Source of the DNA: Saccharomycopsis phalli
Taxonomy: Eukaryota; Ascomycota; Saccharomycetes; Ascoideales; Saccharomycopsidaceae
Reading direction: 5' to 3'
Assembly (NCBI GenBank): GCA_020342235.1
Contig: CP073219.1
Coordinates: 248,001-312,000 of the forward strand
DNA: 64,000 nucleotides
Shown: positions 52,412 through 61,228 of the stretch, piece after piece
Layout of the letters: each line of letters opens with the position of its first letter
How positions within the stretch are numbered: the stretch's first letter is position 1
Made by a program: the position numbers and the translations under genes
Notes under the pieces: model-generated
Seen by the model: the letters and a program-made list of their open reading frames with translations, nothing else
What the model was told of the DNA's origin: nothing
Databases searched by the model: none

Positions 52412-52506
52412 GTCGCTGATTTGCAAGCCAAAGACATTGATACAAGTATATGCGTTACCCGGTGTTGGGCACTTTAAGAATGTGACTTGGCGTTTGACTT
52501 GTAACA

Positions 52507-53250
52507 ATGTCAAAGGACATAATACTGCCGTCGTATTCGGAGAAAAATGGTCATCTCGGTACGTACAATCCAATAAACGGTCCACAGCAGCTTAATCTCG
52601 TTGGAAACGCCGCACCACCGGTTGCGCCTCAGCCTGGCGCCGGTGCTCCTTCCGTACCTAGCAAGAGGGCATCGTCCATCTATGATCGCAATTTGAATAG
52701 AAGAATCCCTGAAGTGAATATTGCTTCCCTCAGCTTTTTATTTTGTGAGATGGTGGCCTGGACGCACCAGAACTCAAAAGGGATCCAGCAGTTGGAGGAC
52801 AAACTCAATGTATTGGGATATTCAATTGGAGCGAAACTCCTTGAGTTGAGTTATTTGCGAGAAAATCAGGCCAATGGGAGTTTGAAGAAATCTCTCAAGA
52901 AGGATATCAAGATTATTGAAATATTGCAGTTTATTCACACTGTTGTGTGGAAGAATCTCTTCAACAAGACTGCAGATGATTTGGAGAAGTCGCAGGAAGT
53001 AGACAATGAGTTTATGATAATAGACAATGAGCCGATAATATCACAATTCATTTCAGTGCCAAAGGAGTTGAAGCAGCTAAATACGTGTGCATTCGTGGCA
53101 GGAATCATAGAAGGCTTGTTGGATGCAGGTTATTTCCAGTCTAGTGTGTCTGCCCACAACGTTCCAAAGGATGGTTTCCCATTGCGGACTGTCTATCTAG
53201 TGAAGTTCGATAAACAGGTGATAGAGAGGGAGTTAATAAGATTTGGTTAG
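52507..53250 (+). CDS. TRS31: TRAPP complex subunit Trs31 (TRAPPC5)
   Basis: The 247-residue protein has a Pro/Ala-rich N-terminal extension and a Bet3-fold core from about residue 60 ([26 protein letters not shown]). Helices include [25 protein letters not shown] and the end [17 protein letters not shown]. This is the Trs31 pattern rather than Bet3 or Trs33. TRAPP tethers ER-derived vesicles at the Golgi and is a GEF for Ypt1. It is convergent with the AHC1-like gene (63 bp). Confidence 0.92.
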   Translation: MSKDIILPSYSEKNGHLGTYNPINGPQQLNLVGNAAPPVAPQPGAGAPSVPSKRASSIYDRNLNRRIPEVNIASLSFLFCEMVAWTHQNSKGIQQLEDKLNVLGYSIGAKLLELSYLRENQANGSLKKSLKKDIKIIEILQFIHTVVWKNLFNKTADDLEKSQEVDNEFMIIDNEPIISQFISVPKELKQLNTCAFVAGIIEGLLDAGYFQSSVSAHNVPKDGFPLRTVYLVKFDKQVIERELIRFG

Positions 53251-53313
53251 TATTGCCTGGGACAATTCGCACGGGTTGGGGCATTAATCATTATATTAAA
53301 CAAATGTACGTGA

Positions 53314-54234
53314 CTATTTATCAACCGTAGATAACAGCTCCTCTGAGTCACTCTTCTGCCAACTCTGGTCGCCATCGTCTATTTCTTCCGTCGCAGTTTC
53401 CACTAGCAGGTCGAAATCATCCACCTTGTCTCCAATCATGGACTTTAAATGTGAAAATTTCGGCGTGAATTTTTGTTCTTCGACAACCTTTTTTTCCTCC
53501 ACACTGCGAGACACTTTGATCAACTCTCCTTTGCCTCCTTTGAGGATCGATAACGGGTCTTTTTGACATGTCTTTGCATACTGCTCCAAGTCCGGCTTGT
53601 TCAAATTCACAAGCGGATCCAACCCATGCGCCTCCAAGTTCTCTAGAGCGTTCATCCCATCATCATCCTGTTCATCCTTCGGTAAGAGAGTCCCACATGC
53701 CATAGCCGCATGGTCGTGCGATATAATATCGATTTCGTGCGCTATTCGACAGTGGTTGATAAACCCCTGGGGAGAAAGAAAGTCTGTCTTGTTGCATTTA
53801 GGGCACTTTAGCGACACCAAAACATTATCAGATCTTCTGCAAATACACTTATTTTGAAGCTCGTACTTGCACTTGACCGAACCCGTAGACGGTCGCATTC
53901 TTGCCACTGGTCTAAGAGATGAGGCCTGGGACCGCGTTTGCATGTATCCATTATTCACAGACTCATATTCTCTTGCTTGTGGTTGCTTGTTGCTTAATAT
54001 TGATAATAATTGGGCGTATTTTCTCGAATATTTATTCGGCTCTTCCTTGGGCTTGGACACTTTCCCCTTGTTGTAGTACTTCTTGATCGCAGTTAGTTGC
54101 GCCTCTGCTTTGCCTATTTCACGTTCAATCAAGTCCAAATCCTTGTGCTTATATAATATCTCAGTATCAAATTCCTGATCTATTATCCCTTTTATTTTGT
54201 TTAGGTCTTGTTTGCTCAACTGGCCGGAGTTCAT
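53314..54234 (-). CDS. AHC1: C2H2-type zinc-finger protein resembling ADA-complex subunit Ahc1
   Basis: The 306-residue protein has an N-terminal coiled coil (residues ~10-70) and a zinc-finger segment: CKYELQNKCICRR, then LKCPKCNKTDFLSPQGFINHCRIAH, with CxxC and HxxxxH ligands. An HDHAAMACG motif and an acidic C-terminal tail follow. The finger layout fits Ahc1, a subunit specific to the ADA histone acetyltransferase complex; this is a recollection of the family. An in-frame ATG at 54297 would add 21 residues (MHVGVTP...), which I judge less likely than MNSGQLSKQD. Confidence 0.6.
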   Translation of the reverse strand: MNSGQLSKQDLNKIKGIIDQEFDTEILYKHKDLDLIEREIGKAEAQLTAIKKYYNKGKVSKPKEEPNKYSRKYAQLLSILSNKQPQAREYESVNNGYMQTRSQASSLRPVARMRPSTGSVKCKYELQNKCICRRSDNVLVSLKCPKCNKTDFLSPQGFINHCRIAHEIDIISHDHAAMACGTLLPKDEQDDDGMNALENLEAHGLDPLVNLNKPDLEQYAKTCQKDPLSILKGGKGELIKVSRSVEEKKVVEEQKFTPKFSHLKSMIGDKVDDFDLLVETATEEIDDGDQSWQKSDSEELLSTVDK

Positions 54235-54361
54235 TGTAAGATTACAAATGTTTAGAATCTGTTTATATAGGTGTCTGGGTGTGACTCCAACATGCATAAG
54301 CTGGAAATTTCAGTAATGTAGTTTGTCTGTCTAATAAAAATAATGTCATCTCTTTCATATG

Positions 54362-54363
<2 letters not shown>

Positions 54364-54394
<31 letters not shown>
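54364..54394. repeat. 31 bp poly-T tract
   Basis: An uninterrupted run of 31 T, the longest homopolymer in the window. It lies upstream of the AHC1-like gene (poly-A on its coding strand) and is likely length-variable and nucleosome-excluding. Confidence 0.95.
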
Positions 54395-54397
<3 letters not shown>

Positions 54398-55121
54398 TGG
54401 AATGAGACTAATGAGGAAGCAAGTACTGCATTTTTCATTGTACCTCATATGGACGTTTTCCACCTCATATTTAAAAATCATCATCATCCAATAACATTCT
54501 TAGTCTATTATTAAATTGTAGCACAGTAAATAAGAATAAAAATTTTAATAAATTTTATATGTTTATTAGTAGATGTAAAGAATTTTGAGTACATTCATTT
54601 ATCATCTACTATTATGATTTCTTAGAACTATTCAATTGTTCGGGCCTATATCGTCAATTTTTATGCAAATATTCTCAACTAGTCTCCTATACCACGCAAT
54701 GTGTATTATGATAAGTAAGCTGAAATACTACGAGTTTAAATTCTTTGCCATTTCTTATCATTTTGCTTAGTCCTAGGGCGATTCTTACTCATCGCTTCCT
54801 GTTATCTAGCGGTTACTTGTAATTGTATTCGCACCTTGCGCTAGGTCTTCAGTCAATAAATATTTTTTGACCACTTTAAGATCACCACCAACTGTATTAT
54901 ATCTATGTGGAGAATTTGTGAAAGAATATTCCATTACGTGATTCAATAAAAAATCTGATCCATTCATGTTATTTGCTTTAATAGACATTAATATCAAATG
55001 ATTTCAATCTGCGCGACGATTGTCAGGGTAGGAAACGTATATGCCAAGGACTATCCTACATTGCTTTGAATTTCAAAAAAATTATCAAGTTTCCTTTATA
55101 CGTATAGTATTTACCAGTGAC
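54395..55121. other. AT-rich spacer with a possible small gene
   Basis: This low-GC region separates the AHC1-like promoter from the SFM1 3' end. Apart from the small ORF at 54806-54988 nothing is evident. Confidence 0.4.
54806..54988 (-). CDS. Possible small protein of 60 residues
   Basis: The frame begins at an ATG (MSIKANNMNGSDFLLNH) and ends TEDLAQGANTITSNR. It has balanced composition and a helical-looking stretch (GGDLKVVKKYLLTEDLAQ) despite very AT-rich surroundings. I know no homologue, and chance cannot be excluded. It lies 133 bp downstream of SFM1 on the same strand. Confidence 0.3.
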   Translation of the reverse strand: MSIKANNMNGSDFLLNHVMEYSFTNSPHRYNTVGGDLKVVKKYLLTEDLAQGANTITSNR

Positions 55122-55760
55122 TCATAATAAATCATCAATAGACTGTTCACTATCCCTCTTAATTAAATCTAGCATCCCTTGAGGAAAAATTGGCGTCGTG
55201 CCATCTAAAACATATCTAAATGGCATCTCAGTGGCTTCATATTTACTGAACCGAATCTCTGGGTAATCAATAAAATTTATATCCTCAAATTTCTTTTGGT
55301 CCTTTATTATCAACTGAGTAGTTCTTACTGCAGTATCAGTTGTCATTTGCTTATTACCCAATCTTCTTCCTGCAAACCCGTACTTGAGCCTCAATTCGCC
55401 AGTTCTGTCTCGTGGTGGATGGTCTCCCAATATTCCCCCGAATACAAAAAAGTCAAACGTCTTTTTATCCTCAGGAACAAGGTCTATAGTTGCTGCAGGA
55501 TCCAACAAACACGTTCTGTCCTTATTGATTCCGGTTTTAGGAATAAAGCTAAAATCTTCATCGGTCAACTGAGTGACCTCTTTAATAGTCCATTGCAACT
55601 GCAAGTCTCTCAAACGTTTTGGAATCGACTCTGGAGTAGTCGATGCAGGCAAAGAGGTAAGCAACAAATTTTTACTGCCTAATTCGCGGATGATTTGGGA
55701 ATACTCAAGAATCACCCATTCAGTAAAACCCTCCTCCATATGCTCAATTATATAGATCAT
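55122..55760 (-). CDS. SFM1: SPOUT-fold protein arginine methyltransferase Sfm1
   Basis: The 212-residue protein is collinear with S. cerevisiae Sfm1 (YOR021C): start MIYIIEHMEEGFTEWVILEYSQI, then CLLDPAATIDL, FFVFGGILGDHPPRDRT, the knot region LGNKQMTTDTAVRTTQLII and ATEMPFRYVLDG. Sfm1 methylates an arginine of ribosomal protein Rps3. Knot residues for SAM binding (GGILGDHPP, MTTDTA) are intact. The frame extends upstream beyond the conserved ATG, but 55760 matches the homologue. Confidence 0.94.
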   Translation of the reverse strand: MIYIIEHMEEGFTEWVILEYSQIIRELGSKNLLLTSLPASTTPESIPKRLRDLQLQWTIKEVTQLTDEDFSFIPKTGINKDRTCLLDPAATIDLVPEDKKTFDFFVFGGILGDHPPRDRTGELRLKYGFAGRRLGNKQMTTDTAVRTTQLIIKDQKKFEDINFIDYPEIRFSKYEATEMPFRYVLDGTTPIFPQGMLDLIKRDSEQSIDDLL

Positions 55761-55826
55761 TTGCGCTATAATACTAGCACCTTTGCCGTGTAAGAAATAA
55801 TTTTCCAGCAGTGCACATAACACCCG

Positions 55827-57248
55827 ATGCAGGACAATCTCAAACCTCAATATTTAGGCAGTTCAATGAGCCGTAAGAGACAGCAGACGGTAAGACACGA
55901 GCCCAATAAAAAGCAGAAGCACGACTTCTTTTTCAAATCAGATGATCAGCCTGAAATATTGGGGCTCAAGGACGCCAAAATCCACCCCCTTTTGAAAGAG
56001 GTAACACATACAACAGAGACGTTTGTTGACAATCCATTGCTAGAAAAGCAGAAATATCAGAAAGGAGTGCCAAGAGAAGCTCTTAATCCATATTTTGATC
56101 CTACAGAGATTCATTATAACAGACAGAAGAAGCATAAAGCATTGGTGTTCAATGACAAAGGGAAGTATATCGAGATTGCCCAGAAGTTGAGAGAAAAGCA
56201 GGAATTGTCAAGACTCGAAGAGGATGAGGCACAGAGAGTCAGAGAACTTGGACTTGAACCAGATGAGAGCATCAATGAACTAGCCTATAAGCATCCACAG
56301 CCTCCTGCAATAGAATGGTGGGACCGGGCATTATTTCTTCCCGGAAAAACATATGATGACATTACAAGTTTTGACGAGCCATTGGAGAATTGTACGGATG
56401 TTTTTCTTATTGATGACACAGACGAATCTCCTATTAGCAATTATGTACAACACCCAGTACCTATCAATGCGCCATGGGAAAAACATTTGCCTCCAGCTAA
56501 ACCATTATATCTTACCAAAACGGAAATAAAACGAATTAGAAAAAATAACCGGGCTGAAAAGCACAAAGAAAAGCAGGATAGAATCCGACTAGGGTTGGAT
56601 CCGGCTCCTCCTCCCAAGGTGAAATTGGCGAACTTGATGAACGTGCTTACAAATGAGGCTATTAAAGATCCCACTGCAGTGGAGATGCGTGTTAAGCGGG
56701 ATATCGAACAGCGAGCCATTGAACATGAGGCAGCAAATGAAAGCCGGAAACTTACTGCTGAAGAGAGAGAGAAAAAACGCCAAAAGAAAACCATTAAAGA
56801 TATCAAAGAAAAAGGAATATTTTCGGCTGTGTTTAGAATTGATAGATTGGTCAACAACCAACATATATTCAAGGTGGATATGAACGCGAAGCAGTACAAA
56901 TTGTCTGGTGCTGCTTGCATCAGAAGTGATAATGATTTTAGTCTCGTGATAGTCGAAGGCTCTGTCAACGCAATAAATAAATACAAGCGGCTTTTATTGA
57001 ATCGCGTGAAATGGACTGAAAACGCAATACCAAAGCAACTTGCTTTAGAAGGTAAAGACAATGACTACAAACTAGAAGACCTTACAAACAACCTGTGCCA
57101 CTTAGTCTGGGAAGGCCAAATAAAAGAAAACCACTTTCGAAAATGGTCTATACACAAATTTAATTCAGACGATAGCCTTTTAGACTTTTTAAATCGCTAC
57201 AACCTGGAAAACTATTGGAGAGAAGCAAAGACCATTCAATACACGTGA
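55827..57248 (+). CDS. PRP3: U4/U6 snRNP splicing factor Prp3
   Basis: The 473-residue protein has a basic N-terminus and the Prp3 core: NPLLEKQKYQKGVPREALNPYFDPTEIHYNRQ-type region (~60-100), IEWWDRALFLPGKTYDD, ALIG-like PINAPWEKHLPPAKPLYLTKTEIKRIRKNNR, and a C-terminal ferredoxin-like domain (residues ~335-470). It binds U4/U6 snRNA in the tri-snRNP. The first ATG is at 55827; an in-frame ATG at 55866 (MSRKRQQTVRHE) is a plausible alternative. It is divergent from SFM1 with only 66-105 bp between starts. Confidence 0.92.
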   Translation: MQDNLKPQYLGSSMSRKRQQTVRHEPNKKQKHDFFFKSDDQPEILGLKDAKIHPLLKEVTHTTETFVDNPLLEKQKYQKGVPREALNPYFDPTEIHYNRQKKHKALVFNDKGKYIEIAQKLREKQELSRLEEDEAQRVRELGLEPDESINELAYKHPQPPAIEWWDRALFLPGKTYDDITSFDEPLENCTDVFLIDDTDESPISNYVQHPVPINAPWEKHLPPAKPLYLTKTEIKRIRKNNRAEKHKEKQDRIRLGLDPAPPPKVKLANLMNVLTNEAIKDPTAVEMRVKRDIEQRAIEHEAANESRKLTAEEREKKRQKKTIKDIKEKGIFSAVFRIDRLVNNQHIFKVDMNAKQYKLSGAACIRSDNDFSLVIVEGSVNAINKYKRLLLNRVKWTENAIPKQLALEGKDNDYKLEDLTNNLCHLVWEGQIKENHFRKWSIHKFNSDDSLLDFLNRYNLENYWREAKTIQYT

Positions 57249-57335
57249 CCGCTGCTGCGGTAACCCTGCCAAAGAAAACAGCCAGTAAGAATGCAGACAT
57301 CGTTATTTCGTACCCTATCATAAATAGAATCGCCA

Positions 57336-57645
57336 ATGGGTTCCTACTATAGAATATTGGGTGCTAAAGTTCCTTCCTGGGTTGTAAGTGTCACGAATAA
57401 TTGCCATTAAACCTTTCTAACCATTTAGTTATCTGCTGGAACTATCGGAAGTGCGGTTGGTGCTGGTGTATACTCCAGTTACGGCAAATCTGAGGCCAAA
57501 ACTGTAGATGCTGCACCAGCTACCTCTGGAAATGATGATATCGATGTTGAAAAGTTATTGAAGTGAGTATTGTACTATCTTGATACCATTCTGTTTACTA
57601 ACGATCAGTGATTTCTTGAAAGATGAAAGCAAATCTGCAGCCTAA
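57336..57645 (+). CDS. ATP19: ATP synthase subunit K (Atp19), three exons
   Basis: Exons are 57336-57383, 57429-57562 and 57609-57645, giving 72 residues: MGSYYRILGAKVPSWV, then LSAGTIGSAVGAGVYSSY (the membrane helix), an Ala/Asp-rich linker, and a C-terminal helix ending NDFLKDESKSAA. Size, MG-start, single helix and charged C-terminal helix match S. cerevisiae Atp19 (68 residues), a dimer-associated Fo subunit at cristae edges. Both introns have good signals and restore one frame. It lies 87 bp downstream of PRP3. Confidence 0.85.
57384..57428 (+). other. ATP19 intron 1
   Basis: 45 nt, donor GTAAGT, branch TTCTAAC, acceptor TTTAG, phase 0. Confidence 0.85.
57563..57608 (+). other. ATP19 intron 2
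   Basis: 46 nt, donor GTGAGT, branch TACTAAC, acceptor ATCAG. It splits an Asn codon (AA|T). Confidence 0.85.
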
Positions 57646-57842
57646 GGCTTCGTATGTAATGAAAGAATAAGTACGGAATAAGAAAAAAAATATTTGGATA
57701 TATTGTATGTAACTAAACCAATATGGCAATAACAGAAAGCAAAAGTAAACTCAACGAAAACAGCATTTCCCAAACGAACTCCCAAGTTAACTCTATTCAC
57801 ATTGAGGCAATTCAAAAGCAGTACCTAAACGAAGAAGATAGG

Positions 57843-60422
57843 TCAATTTTCCTTTTCTTCTCCTAAACTCATCTTTCTGTCTCTCAATCGTATTTTATCG
57901 TTATCTGTTCTTAGTGTGTTTAATCCGGCAGAAACCACTCTGTTTTTAATTGGCGAAAGAATGTTTTTGTTATTCATCACTGGCCTAGATGGACTGGTAT
58001 AAGGCGATGGTGTGACACTAGCAATTTCTTTCTTGTTTAATAAAGTCATAGCCGATGCCCCAAATATATTTTTGAACTTATCCACGAGCACTGTGTTGAA
58101 CTTTCCTGCCATGTCGCTGTGCTTTTTAAGAAGCAACTCATATTCATTGAATCGCATTTTATAATTGGCAGTCAAATTGTCTAATTCGGTACTTAGACGG
58201 ATCTTCTTGTGCTCTAACTGCTTGACAGTGTCAGATAATTTCTCAAAATCCTCCATCTCACATAATTTTCGCTTCAAGCCTTTAATCTCATCATCTTTAA
58301 TACGGTTCTGTGTCTTTTGGAGCTCAATCTCCTTCTCGAGATGATCGATTGTACTACTGTTAACTGCACCTCCTTCCGTATTCATTTTTCTAAACTCATT
58401 CTTGATTCCTGTCTCAATTCTTTGAAACTCTTTTCGGATTGTTGCTTGTGAGCCACTCAAATCTTGCATCACTTCCTTATGCAACACACTAGCATTATTA
58501 GCTATGGTGTCTTTGATTGTTTCAGTTAATACTTTCTGGAATTTGGAGTTCAAGGTACTGACAAGTAACTGACTAATATTCTTATCCACCTGACCTGACC
58601 ATTGCTGTAGTCTATCATTCAACAATCTCATGTCTTCATCGTTAACCAATTTCTCCACCAACGGTTTCTTCATCTCTTGTTTTAAAGATTCAGTTAATTC
58701 AGCTAATTCTTTAATATACTCATCTTTATTCTGATTCATTAATTCAATATGCTTGGTCAACTGATTAGCAAATTGAATACCTAGCTCCGCATCAAAACCT
58801 TTTGACAATTGTGCTGTACAATTTGCTAAAGTCTTCTCTAATTCAGAGGTGGTTTTCGCGAAAGTTTTCTCCAAATCTTTATAATAGCGTGTCATACCAT
58901 GATTTATACCGCCTATACTTTCAGTCAAAGATTTTTCAAGTCCATCCTTGTTACTGCCAAGTACGTTTTGCAATCCTTTGTTATTTGCAGACACCATTTG
59001 TTCTAATGACTTGGAATTGGCGGTTAGTTTTTCCTCTAAACCTTTTGTGCTTTTTCCAATCAACCCCTCAACCTGACTCTTCAATCCTAAGATTTTATCT
59101 TCATTATCATGTAGGACTTTGCCAATGTTCCCTAGCTCCCTTTCAAGCTTTTTAGACTCGACACCATTTGATTTCAAACCTTCAATCTCTTTTAAGACCT
59201 GTGAGACATTAGCAGCTACTTCATTATTTTGATCCTTCTTAGTATTATTCAATTGTCTTTCAAGTTTGATAATATTATTTCTGATTCCACTAAATTCTTT
59301 TAGCACAGAATCATGACGCAGAACCCCACGAATCTCCTTTAAAATCACCTCTAATTTGGTCTTAAATTCACTATCTAGTTTTAAAGTGTCAAGAGATTTT
59401 AATATTCTATCATCAGTGTTTCTTTTCTTTAAGGTTTCCATACCTGCCAATAGTTCATTTATCTTCTCTTTTGATACTTTACTTTCAGCACTATCCTTGA
59501 CCATTTTTTCCACATTGGAAGTCAATGAAGAGACCTCCGATCCGATAATTTGATGTAGTCTTTCATTATTCAGGTGAAGCTGCTCTCCAATTATTTGAGT
59601 TAAATTATTCAATAACATAAATTTATCCTCTTGATTATTCTTCCGAGATAAGTCATCAACTTTATGCTCAATCAGCTTGATGGCATCAAGTTGATTTTTC
59701 TTGATGTCGTTTAACTCTTGAATTACAGCCACAGACTCAGCTCTATTGGCCTTGACAATGTTGTAGGTCATTTCTGTCTGTTTAGCTTCAGAGAACCCAC
59801 CATCTTTTTCAATATTTTTTAAGATCGGCTGTATTTCTTTAAAACTACTCGATATTCCGCTGATATTTTTCTCTATACTGTTTGATTCGTCAAGCTTTTC
59901 AGCGATCTTTTTGTAATATGTTTCAAAATCTTTAGTACTGTTGCTTGTTGTAGCCTTACATTTCTCAAAAGTGTCAATAAGGGACTTCAATTCTTGGTTG
60001 CTGTTATTGGAATTTTCACTCAACTCTTGTAATTGAGAATTATTTGCCTTTATAGACGATACTATGGAGAGTAAAAGATTCTTAAGTATCACCTCATTGT
60101 TCATGATATTCTCGATCTGACTATGGATTTCCAAGTCAGTGAGAAAACTGAACTTCCCAACTTTCTTGGGAGATGTGAGCGGAGAAGTTTGATTCTTTGA
60201 TTCTTTTACTGCTTTTTTATCATTTTTCGAAACCAGTGGTTTCACCGAAGAGGTTGTCGCTGTAGGATCGGTATTAGTCTCTTGATTTCCCGGCTGAGTG
60301 CTGTTCAAATACCTCAGCTTGATACTATTAAAAGAAATATCATTCAATCTTTGTTTTCTCTTGATCGGTGAGAGCAGGACCTTTTCTAATTTCTCGTTAT
60401 CTTCAAGCTTCTTGGAAGTCAT
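57843..60422 (-). CDS. Large coiled-coil protein with Cdk-type sites, unidentified
   Basis: The 859-residue protein has a basic, Ser/Thr-Pro-rich N-terminus (LLSPIKRKQRL, TSPLTSPKKVG), a very long helical/coiled-coil centre (residues ~100-790) rich in Asn, Lys, Glu and Leu, and a basic C-terminus with more S/T-P sites (TPSPYTSPSRP, LSPIKNR). The paired SPIKR/SPIKN motifs fit Cdk1 consensus. The layout suggests a spindle-pole, kinetochore or nuclear structural protein, but I could not name it. The ATG at 60422 (MTSKKLEDNEK) is preferred over one at 60509, whose extension is hydrophobic and atypical. Confidence 0.8.
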   Translation of the reverse strand: MTSKKLEDNEKLEKVLLSPIKRKQRLNDISFNSIKLRYLNSTQPGNQETNTDPTATTSSVKPLVSKNDKKAVKESKNQTSPLTSPKKVGKFSFLTDLEIHSQIENIMNNEVILKNLLLSIVSSIKANNSQLQELSENSNNSNQELKSLIDTFEKCKATTSNSTKDFETYYKKIAEKLDESNSIEKNISGISSSFKEIQPILKNIEKDGGFSEAKQTEMTYNIVKANRAESVAVIQELNDIKKNQLDAIKLIEHKVDDLSRKNNQEDKFMLLNNLTQIIGEQLHLNNERLHQIIGSEVSSLTSNVEKMVKDSAESKVSKEKINELLAGMETLKKRNTDDRILKSLDTLKLDSEFKTKLEVILKEIRGVLRHDSVLKEFSGIRNNIIKLERQLNNTKKDQNNEVAANVSQVLKEIEGLKSNGVESKKLERELGNIGKVLHDNEDKILGLKSQVEGLIGKSTKGLEEKLTANSKSLEQMVSANNKGLQNVLGSNKDGLEKSLTESIGGINHGMTRYYKDLEKTFAKTTSELEKTLANCTAQLSKGFDAELGIQFANQLTKHIELMNQNKDEYIKELAELTESLKQEMKKPLVEKLVNDEDMRLLNDRLQQWSGQVDKNISQLLVSTLNSKFQKVLTETIKDTIANNASVLHKEVMQDLSGSQATIRKEFQRIETGIKNEFRKMNTEGGAVNSSTIDHLEKEIELQKTQNRIKDDEIKGLKRKLCEMEDFEKLSDTVKQLEHKKIRLSTELDNLTANYKMRFNEYELLLKKHSDMAGKFNTVLVDKFKNIFGASAMTLLNKKEIASVTPSPYTSPSRPVMNNKNILSPIKNRVVSAGLNTLRTDNDKIRLRDRKMSLGEEKEN

Positions 60423-61228
60423 GATAGGAGGTAACACAGATGTAAACAAAAACAAAACAAGAGGTAAACAATAGATCACGTGATATTCTGTATGACGGGT
60501 ATGAGGCATACTGGGGATACTGATTGCTAACAGTACATTTTAATATAGACTTTGTGAAGTTTTATTGTATATATTAATTTAACAGAGATGAACTAAATGA
60601 GAATATCTATATATGGTAATTCGGAGGGAACATCCACATGCTATGTGCAAACAAAGTTTACCATAGAATGCCATTGATATTACCCTGCAATACTCATCAT
60701 CAAAGTTGAAACTTTAAGTGGATGTGCATAAACAGGTTCCCATTGAGACCACCAGATAACATGGTGGGAAATGACACGGTAAAATAAATTCCGTCTGTAG
60801 TATCTTGCCCGGAAAATACGTTAATTTAATAAAAAAAATAGACAACCACTAAACGAGATTGCAGTCTTCTCAAGTGTTTTGGCACGCTGGTGCATTTATA
60901 CCCTATTTATCACTAATGCAATATAGCGAGAAATTTGCTTCTAGTTTTCGTATTTTACAGATTTTGTTCTTTTAAATTTGATGATTATTTATCAATTCTT
61001 CATTACCAACAATGCTCATCACTGTGCCACTAGGATGATTAGCGTCTTTTTAAATATAAATAGTTGAAAATTCCTACAAATAGCCAAGCAAGTATATTTT
61101 AGTAATTCGATGTAAATTCGTAATACAGTCAATATATTACATTTGAATATGAACTTCCTATATACAATTATTAACCCTTCGAAATATATTACAATGATCC
61201 CAGTACCCTATTCCGCCAGCCTTTTATA
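60423..61228. other. Spacer coiled-coil gene / permease
   Basis: 806 bp AT-rich, upstream of the coiled-coil gene and downstream of the permease. No gene or strong repeat. Confidence 0.45.

Noticed and set aside
52412-52585. N-terminal extension of ARD1 by 58 residues
   Set aside because: The frame is open, but the extension overlaps the divergent TRS31 coding start and the family N-terminus MPVNIRQA begins at 52411.
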